Assembly (NCBI GenBank): GCA_013368495.1
Contig: LUCH01000328.1
Location: 95,833-159,832 of the forward strand
Source: Paragonimus heterotremus
Taxonomy: Eukaryota; Platyhelminthes; Trematoda; Plagiorchiida; Troglotrematidae
Direction: 5' to 3'
Length of the DNA stretch: 64,000 bases
The notes under the pieces are model-generated. The model did no database searches. It saw only the letters and a program-made list of their open reading frames with translations, and was not told the origin of the DNA. Made by a program: the position numbers and the translations under genes. Positions 38,766 through 51,900 of this stretch are shown in pieces. Positions within the stretch are counted from its first letter, which is position 1; every line of letters begins with the position of its first letter.

Positions 38766-41700
38766 TAACTGTTCTTAAAATCAAGTGACCTGTGTCATGA
38801 GTCGGAGTTTATGTGAGAATGACTGTGTCTCATCCGAATGAAATCTTACAACCCAAATAATACACATAAGTGTATATGGATGAACGTTAAGGTATGCTAA
38901 TTCTTTCCTGCTTAATAGGAAATCGGTTACACAGTGGTTACTAAGCTTCTTTTCTACTTGCGTGACCAATTTTTTTAATATGCCGGTGATGTAGGTATGT
39001 TTTGTTGACCAATTGTAAGAAGAGCGTGACCCATGTGTAACGGTTCTTTTCTCAATATGCTGGCTGTTACGTGTATAGAAATGGAGGTATGTTACAGATC
39101 TGAAGTAACTGTTTTGTCTTATATATAACTAATATTCAGTGGGACGGCTTTGTGGTTTTGATTCATGTCACCTTGATGATCATCCTGCCACTGACTGGAG
39201 GTTATATGGCCGCTCTAGAAACGAGTGGACATTCTAAGTATAACTCACACGCAAATAGAGTTCAGCATTCATACATGGTAATTCAGCCCTGCCTAACGAC
39301 AGACTGGTGACACAGTAGTCACTGTGATTGTGTTAAAGAAACGTAGCCAGATGTCAACTCTCTACCCTGGGCAGGATATGCACAAATAACGTGCCTTAAC
39401 CATAAAAACCCAATTCTAAGAAATTTTGTAAAACAGGCTGACCGGTAAATGCGAAAGCTCAGTGAATTTGTGGATGATATCAAATTTTTATTAACCGAAC
39501 TCCACAACCACTTAACAGTGAGATGGCATTTATAAAAAACTGCGCTCATTTTCCTAAAGTGCCTGCCTATCACTGAGGGCGTTTCAACACCAAAGATATA
39601 CAAACATTTTCATATCAGTCTGCGAATTGGAAGCCTGTTAGTGCTCTGCCTACGATGCTCCATTTGAAAACAGACTAACCTGGTAAATCCAATGCTCAAT
39701 GAAGCGACCAGGTCTTTGGTTCGCTTTCGGGCCAATCAACCTTCGATTATGCCTAAACATAAATAAGCCATTATATTCCACTGATATACCTGACTTAGTT
39801 GTTTAAGTTTCCCTGTTCTTTCTGATGCCCACCTTTGATGTTCTGGTCAGTACCGAACGACCGTTGCATGATCCACTAGGTTTTATTCTTATATTCCCAT
39901 CCTGTACAACAACAGACCAACTGAGCCTCCTTAACTGCTACGTAGAAAACCTATGAAGTGATAAGTTATTTTGTCATTTTGTGCAAAGTTTACTCCTCCA
40001 TTGGAAGAGTTTCGTCAGTCCACTTTTCCAAGCCACAAAGTGATTGAAAACGTTGTCGGCAGGACAAACGAAATAGGGTAACTTACTTTTGTCTACGGAA
40101 TAATTAAGACCAGGTACCGTGTCACTATACGCCGCCTGATCGTTATTTTGTAAACTCCGAAGCGATATGTCGTTTTCGCTACTCACATCAGAAGCAAGCT
40201 GCAGTTAACAAAATCACGAGGATTATTATCCATCACCCCTCTATTTTTGTCAACGCGATTCTTATTTACACGCAAGCAACCCGGAATTCTTGGAGATGTT
40301 GCGTAATATAAAGCACTGTATACAGAAACTATATATAGAAACAGCGTGTTACTCCGCTGTTACGAACTCGTGAATGTTTAACGTTTTCACAACCTTACTA
40401 GATAAAGCCCACTGAGGTCAAATTATGTAGGGGTTAAAATAGGGTTTGCATCCTCTTTTAAATGATGTTTATATGTCACGGCAAACGTTTGAAGTGCACC
40501 GGCTGTTAATAATTCATGTGTTGGTCTGGTTGGCGATACACAGCTAGGAAATGAACTTCTGCGGTAGAATTTTGTTAACATTCGCAGCTCGGTTACTGTT
40601 CTGAATTAAATAACACTCATTCACGCGTTAACTGTCAACGTACGTGCACTTATTACCTACTCATAAACATAGAGGCCTTGTTTTGCAGCCACTTACTACG
40701 AATTTTGCTGCACCACAATGAAACAATCGTTCAAGATAATGAAGTGCCAATCCACCGGTGCAACTGTACGTAGGTTTTCTAGTCATAGCGTGGAGTTTCT
40801 TTTGATGTTTGCATAATTTCATAGCATATATTAGATACTTTGGTCGAATAACTCACTGGATTACGGAGCGGTAGAAGATTCCACGTTTGTGTCCAATTTT
40901 TCGGGAACGTGATAATAGATAAGACGTGGAAATATATATCAGTTTAGCCAATAATTGCGTTGAAGGTGGACTAAGTGTACTTACTTCAAAAGTTGGTTGG
41001 CCAAATAACTGATTAAAATTTTGATTCATCAGAGCAAATCCTTACTATTTGTATAGTTCCGTTGAGCTTAACATCAAAGAGTTTTCGGTATATAATGTGT
41101 ATTCAGGTAAAACCATGGGGGATTGGTTGTCTTGTGTGAGCAGGTCCACATAAATCGTTGATGCAACGATGCAAGTGAAGTTGAATGGAAGTGCGAGTTG
41201 TCCCATAAGTGGTGTTGACTGCCCTGTTTGGCCGGCCTCGCTCATAAATATATAGTTCCTGTCTACTCACTGATGATGCTTTCAAAATCTATTTCCACAC
41301 TATCTCTGTTAGTTAATAAAACAAGACTATAGAGTGGAAACCCTTTTATTCACATTAATGTCAGAAAGAAGGGTCCGTGAGAATTGGCCGAGCAAATTGC
41401 AACGACCGCTAACTGTGGTTGCTCAATCTGATCCAATGTGATAAGGATATGTTATCTGATCATTACTAATCATCTTTCATATACTGCACAGAAACCCTTT
41501 TTGTTTCAACTACGTTTGCTTTCATCAGTATGGATCTAATCTGAAGATACAAAAACTAAGCATCACAACACAAATTCTTTACACATGACTGATGTTTTCA
41601 TATACAGCCCTGCTTATCAGCAAATCTGCTTGAAATTCCAGCTTTGCTTTGGTTACAACTAAAAATAGAAACTGGAACTGCTTATAGCAGTGTCAGGGGC

Positions 41701-44700
41701 ATGTATTTAATGGTAATATTGCACTGGACTACACGACTGGTTTAATCCTTGATATCTGCCTTGATCTACTTAATTTGGTGAGTGTGGGATGCCCTGCAAC
41801 GTTCATCGATAAACATTTTCTTACCTTAGAAGGCGGCTCTAAAATGTTTAGCCAGTGGGCAAGTCTTAAAAAGACACCACCGTTAAAAATTTCAGCTAGT
41901 ATTGTAAAAAAAACATGTCCTACATATAATGTTCAGTGTCGACGCAAATCGTCTCCATTTCAATAAATCACTCATGTTAGCGCTCAACATGCGCCAGTCA
42001 AACAAGTTTATAACTGAAGATACTTCTGACGTAGCAGGTAGGATTATTTAAGCTACCTACAACCAGTGGGATGAACCAATATACAGACGGTCATTTTTAC
42101 CTGATCATAAGAATCAGTTACCAAGACCGGAATCTGTTAATCTAACCACGTTTCCGCGAATACATCTCATTTATACTCGCTCAATAAATATAGATCGCGT
42201 TATTTTGCAACAAGCTATCCAACTTCAGTTGCTAAGTTTGTACCACAAGGTTGCCAGAATAAAACTATGGGATGCCCTCTGAAAGACTTCCCTGGGGAGA
42301 TTTGCAAACGATATGGAGGTTCATCTCGGTTGGACTAATAACTAAACATTGACCCGACATTTCAGTATATGCATATTTCTCTATCATTTACAACTTACAC
42401 TTGCTCAAGCACTTAACAAACTATTACGCAATAACTACAGCTGTCACGATGAAAACACATAGCATGTGCTATGGATCGATTTCGACTATGGATTTTTAAA
42501 TGAACTGCCAAATCTAGTTCACGTGAGCATGATACAGCTACCGTATAACTAATCACTGTTAACTATGAATACACCCACTCTAATTCACGTCATTAGTTCC
42601 TAATTGTTTTCACCAGGTTCAGGCGCAAACCTGCTACAATTACAAAAATTCAATTGGAAAATTCATCTGGCATTTCATCAGAGGTCTACTACTCTGTTAT
42701 TTGCCAGTCAGCAGTAAGTAACTTTCATCCCTGCTCATAAGTTCATCCTATTCGTGTTATGTCATTCTTCCACTGATCTCATGTATAAAGGGTGTCTTTG
42801 TCACGATGGTTGCTTTGTCCGTTTGTTAATATTAGATCACATCAAACACGCTATAGTAAACGGTGGAGTGCTAAAAATAAGTTAGTATGAGTTTTGCATC
42901 ATTAGTTGAAAAATCAAACAGGGCTAATTGTTCGGCATATGCCACACACGACTGTACACGAATTTAACAAATATTTCAGTTTTTCTTTGAAATTCTGAAT
43001 GATAATCAATGTGGGTCACAATGCGAACACAAAGATTTTAACTACAATGGCGGACACAACAAACGATTACCCTAGACACTGTTTAAATATATCGACTGTG
43101 TGAAATACCAGCAAGTTCGGTTTTAATTCCAAGAGGTGTTTGTATATGCGTTGGGAAATCTTAGCAAACAACATGCTAAATAAAACGAAAAACTGTAATG
43201 TACGTTGAATCTCTCTTCAGAAAGACGATTTGCGCCAGCTGAGTGCTTTCAACTAATTGCATTCAAACCTTGGTCACAACTCAGCTCTCGGTTCAGCGAA
43301 ATGGTGGCATTAAATTCCACATCACCCAATACTTGTTCCTGTTTACTCCTCTGGCTTCAGAACTGGAGAATCTTAAAAATGTAAACTATAGCCTCTAAGC
43401 TGCAATGTACAAGCCACCCATCTATAGAACACATATGAACTACAGTCTGTGGTAAGTTAACTAAATAGGTCAATTATTTTCCTTACTGGTTGTCACTTGA
43501 AAAATCACATGAATAGTTTATTTTTCTGACAGCAGACACTAGAGCAGTATGCAAAGACCAAATTAACAAATCATGGGGGAACTGAGTGAGTGATCAGTAC
43601 CGGGTGTTTCCTGTTTACTAGGTGGCCGCATGAGCATCTTTTTTACCCGACGCAACAAACAGTGTACGGCGAAGTAGTTCACGATTGAGGCAATAAAATC
43701 TATTTATAATTTCAATCACTCAACAAACCTCCTCCCGAAGATTGCGAAAAATTTGGGGAAATTCACATGGATAGAAAACAATGTTCTTATTTTTGCGCTC
43801 CGCAATAAACTTGTTCTAACGTCTTGGATCGAGAGTTGATGAAAACAATACAGTCGTTTACTTGAAATTGGAATGAAAAAGGTTACAGTGATATTCACGA
43901 TTCTGCATCCCATTTGAAAAGTTTAATGATGGTCTAAGTAGTAGTCAGCAGAGACTGTCCAAATAATTACAGTAAATTTCCCAGGCGATTAACTGCAGCT
44001 AGTTTATTACTGAAATATTGCTGGTATTCAGTATGTATCACGCAGTGATATAAAGTGCACAGTTCAAAAATGTTTTCAAAGTCAAAACCATCGATTACAC
44101 GTGAATAGTCAAATTTCAGGGTTATTGATATAATCACAATATAAATACTCGAACGAGAAGAAATCCGATGAACAATTTTATGTAGGTTAACCAATGAAAT
44201 ACGAAGTCAGTCCGTTCGTGGACCTTAAGCTGTGTCCAGATTCGAATTCAGCCTGCAAGTATTGGCATAATATAGTGAATATGAAACCACTAAGGATCTT
44301 GAGCAATTTAATTTCCGTTCAAAGACTACTTACAAAATGCTTTCACATGTGTATTTCAAAAAATCACCAAATAAAAGAGGAATTTTTAGTAATTTTCATT
44401 TTAGTTTTCCATTGCTTTTGAAAAAATTCTGTCTAACCTCTAATTTAAACGTAGTTATGAGGAAAAACCAAAACAGATTACAGTCAGCTGCAAGCCTGAC
44501 AGAATTATTTGAGGCAAATGTTTCAATGCACTCCATGCTGATAATAAACTGTTGTTATTTCGAAGATCCTTCAGAGAGGAAATGATTGACTCTAAACTGA
44601 ACTTACATTTGCTTTGCAAATGCGCGATTCACAAATTCACTTTACAACTATTGATGGATGAAGCTCTTCATATTTCTCACGACGGCGTGTTTACTTGCTG

Positions 44701-47700
44701 TTTACTGTTTACAGATTCAATGCAATTAATAATCGTTTATTTCCAATGCCATCCAGATTAGTATTGCACGGTTTTGCTTATGTACAGCGGCTGTCAGTTG
44801 CAGACTACTTCATCAGCTGAAAAAAGCAAATTAGTTACCGTCCTCCGGATTAACCGAAGGTGTTGGATGAGAAAGATCGTTTAATGCAATTTAGACGTAA
44901 TTATCAACCGCAAATAAATAAAGGGTACGAAAAGTTATTGTGCTCAGAGAAAGAAATGTTCACAGTCCAACAGAGGTGTGAGGTATGTGAGAGATTTGGA
45001 TAATAACCAATCTGGACAGTTTTAGTTTTAGTTATTTTACAACCGACAGAAAATGATAGAATATTTCACGTTATACAAATATGTTTTCACTATGATGAGT
45101 TCAGTAGAAGTCACATTGTCCATTGTCGTTAGTAAATCATATTAACAAAATAACGATCACCTCAATAGACACCCACAATATAAAAGTTTACAAAAGATCA
45201 CTCCAGGTCAATTAGTTGCATGAAAAAATGAATTAGCTGAGGATAGCTCAGCTAGTCATTTTGGCTCACCTCAACTGCCCCTAGAAAACTACTTCTACTT
45301 CATAATTCATAGTTGTCAATGGCGAACATATACACACAACAGCTTAACTTTTAAACTGCCCAACGAATGCTGTTCTAGAGGAACAAAAAGGCCATTCAAT
45401 GTTTTATAATATTTAAGCTGTTGGAAACTAGTTTTCAGGTAGGTTGACTTGGTTGTTGCATTTAGTCAAGTGGGTAGACAGTTATGTCAAACAGACTGAG
45501 AAACAATGTGGAGGCATTTTAAAACCTTCAACTGAATACTGCCCGTTTTTTAACAAACAAAACTGACTATATTTTACTTGTATGAAATAAGTCCCATGAT
45601 TTCAAAAAGGGTCCTGGCGGTAGTACAACATTTAAACTAGGCGACCACTGTAGTGTGATGTTTATCAGTCCTTGGTTGAGTTTAGCAAAAATCAAAGCGA
45701 ATTCAGGAGAGAGATAGATTAATCGTTGACACAATACAGTTTTTTCATTCATTGCGTTTAGTAACCCACCTTTTACTGAATTTTGTTCGTAACTTTCAAA
45801 ATAACCTTCTAACTGACAGACGCTAAATCTGTTACCACAGTTTGTCAATGTTCATTGTCCAAAAATGCTTACTGAAATGTTCTTCTCTTCTATGACGAAG
45901 CAAATCACACCAATGTCAACATTCGGCTACGTTTAGACCCTTATTCGGGCTATATTTTTAGCTTTCTTACTTGTCCTGGGAGGCCACAGTTGCAATGTGG
46001 CACGCCATCAGCCCTGTAGATGACGGGTTCACACGTGCATACGAAACGATAACAAGATGCGCAACGTTGCTTTAAAATAAGCGGACACGAGATTGCAGTG
46101 CGATTTAAGTATGATGATGTATCTTATACATGATTTGCTGCAATCATAGACGAGTTTTTTCTGAACAAGCGGCGGCTAAAATGGCAGCTGAAAACCAGTT
46201 TTGTTTAGCAAACTAGAGTAGCATATTCAGCGCTCAGATGAAGATACACTGAGAAGCTGCATTGATACAAACATGCAATGCTGCAGTTATCGCATCAAAG
46301 TCTACATTCACTCAAGTCTAATTTGAGTTCCCGAAATCCCACCAGTCTTTATTCACTCGATCTTATGTTAAATACCCTGTTTTATGTGTTCGCAAAGACT
46401 TGTTCGTAATCTTCGTTATGGTGTTACAATGATTAAATGGTCGAATAGCGATGGCACTGTTGCACATTCATTTCCAACTTACATTACACACACTTTTTCA
46501 TGATCTCACGTTCTGTATTGTTTGGGCGCACATAATTTGCGAAGAAATTTTGTGACCATATGTAAGGTTTAGTAACATGTTCGCCTACCTCTCATTTGTA
46601 ACTGTTTGTATTGTTTGGATGGGAGATTGACATGCGTATTCCTCTGTCGCTATTTGATATTTGCTTACACTAGAAAAGTCAGACATTTGTTAGAGGTTGA
46701 GATCGTTCCAACAAAAGCGAACCAACTGTTTATGCAAGGCGGGTTATGAAGCTTGAGTAAAATTATTATAGACAGCAGTACTATGAATTTCTTGGAATCT
46801 ACTTGTATTTCCCCCGCTTGCATTTAACGGCTCATTATAATTTATGGCGTGTAATTAGTTGCTCTAGAGTGTGTTGTTTGACTGTCAAGATTAATAGGCC
46901 GTTGAGAATCGATTATCTCAGTCAGAGGTCGCCTGGTACAAACTAAATGTTCATTCGTAAATGAACAGCCTCAAGTTATGGTATGATTGTCCACTCGTAG
47001 TATTATTGGTGCATTCCACTCCCATAAACTATTGATCAAGCCTATACTGCTGACGAAATAATGGAATTTTACTAATCTACCGCTAAAATCGACGAATATG
47101 ACAGTTGCTCTGTTACAAGTTGACGGTGGTACGCCTTTGATGTTGGCCGGATATTAGCTACCACTTTGGTCCTAATCAATAATGAGCAAACACATGTTGC
47201 AGTATACATTGAATTAAGGGAAACTGATTGTAATTGAATATACAGAGCTCAAAATAACTCTCCGCAAAATTGCAAACTTTCAGGGTGTACGCTGTGTATG
47301 TTCATGCTATGAGAGAGAAGCAAAATTAAATTCGTGCTGAGTAGTACAAATGCCGCAATTAACAGTTTTAATCAGCAATAAGTTTCGGAAAGTAAAGCAC
47401 AGAAAAACAGAGAATATAATTAGCAGTGCAAACAGTTGATTCTAGTGACCATGAATACAGTGGTGGCCGCCTGTTCTGATCTCGTTGCGTCACACCAGCA
47501 CCCCAAAGACCGGGAAGTCGCAAGTACAATCCTTGAATAGGCAACAGAATGACTGACCATAACAGGGTTGTGGTCTAAAGCTTTTGTTGATGAGCAATAT
47601 ATCCACGTTCAGTAAATTCGAACAACGCTGGTTTTACTCTAATGAATGCTTATTACTCTGTGGACCAACCGCAAATGGTAATAAACCTCGGCCTATGACT

Positions 47701-48797
47701 AAACTAAATTCAACAGTCAAAAAAGATATCTCACTCACCCCCGATAACTGTGACCTTCTGGGTTAGCGGGCAAGTTCTTGAATCAGGATTGTGTAGCGGT
47801 CACCATTCTGACAATTAATTACAAGTAATGGATTTGCGTCCCGGACTTGTACAGTGATACTGAAACTCAGCAGTGTAGAAACAGATGTCCATCACCTTGT
47901 AAGTGACCACTGTGACCAATCGCTTGTAAAACATCCTAGTAATTTTGGAGTGAGGAAACACTAGCTACTTCAGTTTGTATGACGAGAAAGTGCGCCATAA
48001 GCAGTCAAGAGCCGAAGAGAAAAAACATCAAACCGAGAGAACCAAATGAATCCAAGAGGCCCAACTCCTGTTCATGGTCATGTTTTGTCCATCAAAACCG
48101 ATACAGTAAAATCCAACAGCTCACCTATTTCTGTTGAGAGCCCAGTGGCTCACTAGTTTTCTTCCGGCCATTTTTGTTCGACCAAGCTGTCTTTATTGAC
48201 CAATCTGTATTCCGTTAACTCAACCGTTTACACGCTTTTACTGCTAGGTTAGGTGACTGAGAAATCACATTATACACCCGTTTTTTCATTGAAGTTCCTC
48301 ATTAAAATTACCTCACCTATAAGGACCACTTTTGTTTGACTTCCGTTCATTGATTTGCCACATTCAGCAAGGTGTCAGTAATCGTCAACAGCGATCCGCT
48401 CAATTTTTTCATGCTCTCCTACTATCGTCAAAATACAGTAAACTGCGGAGTGAGAGTCCAAGTTCGATCAATTAGACATTTGTATACACTGTGTGTATAC
48501 CCGAACCGTAATAGTCGTGCACATATAGTCTCATTTACTCACAGGTACATGTAAACACATGTAACTTGGTTAAACGGAGGAAAATATACAAGCAGGCACC
48601 AATTCAGTGTGCTCCATTTCTCGCACTTATAAGTGATCTGTAAACAATTTTCCGGATAATGACCATTCTTCCAGTAGATGCTAATTCAGTTGCCACGTAA
48701 GTGGATGTCGCCTCAAAGATTATCACAGTTGACGCGTTATGAGGTAAAGTCAACTACGTTTGTACTGACGAAGTGAATTCCACTTTCTGTCTTGCAG
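38766..48797. other. Unassigned AT-rich non-coding DNA
   Basis: About 10 kb in which no gene, RNA or element could be supported. Open stretches do not exceed about 94 codons (for example 39319-39603 and 45567-45848, both minus). At 43225-43320 there are weakly SINE-like strings, but the boxes do not line up. Nothing else stands out. Intergenic or intronic. Confidence 0.6.
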
Positions 48798-48909
48798 ATG
48801 AACCCAATTAATGAATTAAAGCAGTGGCCAGCAATACATATCTCTAGTTAAAAATGAGGAAGGTGTCTATCGAATGGGAAGAGAGAAGTCATCTTCAATA
48901 GTCTGCGCA
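48798..48909 (+). other. Possible non-coding or terminal exon (112 nt)
   Basis: One of the best acceptor-like sites noticed (CCACTTTCTGTCTTGCAG, ending at 48797) is followed 112 bases later by a good donor (GCA|GTAAGTGAAA at 48910). Every frame across the whole interval contains a stop; the longest runs 17 codons from an ATG at the acceptor edge. If real it would be an untranslated or non-coding-RNA exon, or two cryptic sites. Confidence 0.18.
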
Positions 48910-51900
48910 GTAAGTGAAAAGGGCACAAGCAATGCGATGTCTTACCATTCACTATTGGTTTTTCAAGAACCTGTTGTATTCATTGGTCACACTTGCGTCT
49001 ATCCAATACGACAAGAATTTTCGATTAATCAAACAAAATGTTTGTTGTACTGTCTCGTTTACAACACGTACTACTGAATTACTCGTACAAATACAATGTA
49101 ATTACTGGTACCAACTAGTTCATTATTAATAGTGTCACGTTCTGCTGAAACCGGCATTTGTTTTATGTGGATTCTTTGCGAAATAATCCTCTACAACTGT
49201 CTCTGTTCTAGTCAAAGAGTCATAATATGGTCCTTCTGAAACATCTTTCCTCGGCAACTTATGCAGTGGTCCGTTTAGCCTGTTAAAATGAGAACAGATA
49301 TGCTGCTGATGGAGTACGTTCATTTCCATCCGTAAACAACTGAGAGGAGTGTCTGTTTTTTATGGTTTCGGCTGATAACCTGTGGTGTAAAGTACGCGTA
49401 CCATCGTGTCACCTTTGGTTAAATTAGGTGAAACATACTGATACATTCTTGGTTTAAGCTTGCTTGCTGATTGTCGGAAGAATCAGTTGTGTTTACCGTC
49501 ATTTGTTAACAACATATTCGTTTTTGTTCATTTCACGGTTTCAACTAACAAACGTAGCTAATCTGAAGCTATTCCCATGATCGTCTTTGTCTCTGTCTAA
49601 ATACTACAAGTCCACCGCGAATTTTTGCTGACAACTTTCCCGCACATGCTGTGGACATCTTAGATACACATCTGTTCTGTCGTAACCAGAAAGCTGTTTC
49701 TGTCCGACGATCTGAGTCTCTCTCCTTTCCACCTCATCAATCAAGTGATCACTAGATGTCCACTCTCTCACTTGAGCCGTTATTCACGTACAGTTCTTCG
49801 TATTTTATGTCAAAAGATGTTTTATTTTTTATAGGCAAACTATTTTGCAATGAAGCTTTTTGTGAGTACATCTATCATTCACATTATTTCACCACCTGCC
49901 ACGATTTCGTAGGAGGGGGGAAACAGTGTCTGACATAACTGGTTCTCTAACCCTTTATCAATGTATTTTTACGTTTTTCACAAGAACTATACACAAGTAT
50001 ATAACTTCACGCGGTGACAAATCTCTTGCTGTTGTACTTTATTTCGTCCTTCATCTATACAAACTCTCCCCTCCTAACTTACATACACAGCTGACTCAAA
50101 CGTGTCCTTCCAGTTACACTGGCTGCGATTGTTTATTTTTGTTTATATTTGTTATATTGATTATAGGTATGGCATGACTCCGTTATATTCAATTATTTTT
50201 AACTCAATCATTCAAGATCAGAATGTAAAAAAAGCTTACAATTTAACAATGTAGGGTCCACAAAGCTTAGAAATGACTCCAGCTGACAACCTATACATGC
50301 AATGTTTCAGAGGGTCAGATCAAAAGAGTTGTTACTAGATTATTTAGTTTTCGAAGAGTTTTGATGAACACCAAACATTGTGGTGTTGCTAAATCAGGTC
50401 GTGTTTATTCTACCTTGGCTAATCCCTATTCCATAAAATTTACAATCAAATACTAAAGTGTTAAACTTAGAAAATGCTTCCAGAACTACATAACATAAAG
50501 AGTACTTGATGTAGCTGTATTTATGGTTTCTCTGAAATAACAAAAGCAAAATAGGATTTAGTCCTCAAGATATATGGATTACTACATTACAGCAGTATAT
50601 CAACGTTATGTAGAAATATTAAATTAATGTCATAAAACATTTACTGTGGTGATTTTGTTGTAGAGAGTTGTCGCAAAAATCTAGTATCACGCTTGCTTGT
50701 ATGATACACAATGTTAGAATGTGACATCATTAGTAAGAAACACTTTGATTTTACCATGGATGTCGATTCAACTTCTGCCATCAGTGAGCATCCAGAAACC
50801 AATTTAAAATTAATTTGATTATGCATTAACTTGTGGGTTGACAGATTTTATACACTACAATTTAGTACAAAATCCGTGCTCTGGTCTGCAACCTTCAAAA
50901 GTTTCAACATTGTCGAGTTACGAAAATTAGAAATCATGTTGTTTCGGTGATGTTGTTTTCTAACATGTTGCTAAGGTGTTCACATAGGTTCTTTCAACGA
51001 GATGGCGTTAACTTTTGAAAAAACTCAAGGACAATTACTATCCAACGTTGATGTTTTTCAAATCATAATTTGTGTACTCACAAAATGGCTTTCTATTCAG
51101 CCGAAATAGTTCATTGTAATACCTATGATAACTTAGCACACTTAAGCTTTGTTTAGTGTATCAATACGTTATGTACTGAGTGGGATATCGTTCGAGTTAC
51201 TCTTGTGTCCTTTCACAAATCTGTCCCATAAATTCTATTATGTGAAACCCTGCTATAAATTATTATTCGTTCGTAGCCTAAGCAGAAGTGGACCACTCTG
51301 TAAATATGGATACTGTATTTACAATCACATGACTTACATCGGTTTCGCTCTAGATCTTCAGTTCGTCGACATGAAAGTTATACAGAACTCCCATTAACGA
51401 AGCAAATGGGAAAACACTTGGCCTCCTTTCGGACTACTTCAAGCCTAATTTTCGTACGGGAAGAGAGGGTGAGAAAGAGCACCAACTGCGTCCTCTTCCT
51501 GACAGATCTATTTCGACTGAGCAACATTGGTTACGCTTATTCGGGTTTGTTTACGTAACTATGTCTATCTGGTGCGACATCTTCGTAACCGTCTTCTCAC
51601 AACAGTTAGGTTTGAACACGCAATATTCCACATCGCCCCCGCACTGTGACGCTAGCTCTGGGTTAAAACAAATGATGTGGTTACACGTTTATTATTTCTG
51701 AGAAATGGTATTTAATAAACCTGAACGGAGTGCCTAAAGGATATCACTATCAGACTGATCACGCCTGGGATCGAGAGTATTCTCAGATCTGCGAGACTTT
51801 TCCGGATCCATCTGTGCCAAAATTATCATGTTGATGTTTGGTCGGTGAACTAGACTACACACCGCATATTCTCCTATCTGTCAAACGTGAACGCTAGAAA

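Noticed and set aside
43225..43320. A further SINE copy, from strings like CATTCAAACC and CAGCTCTCGG.
   Set aside because: The order and spacing of the boxes do not match the family and the body does not align.
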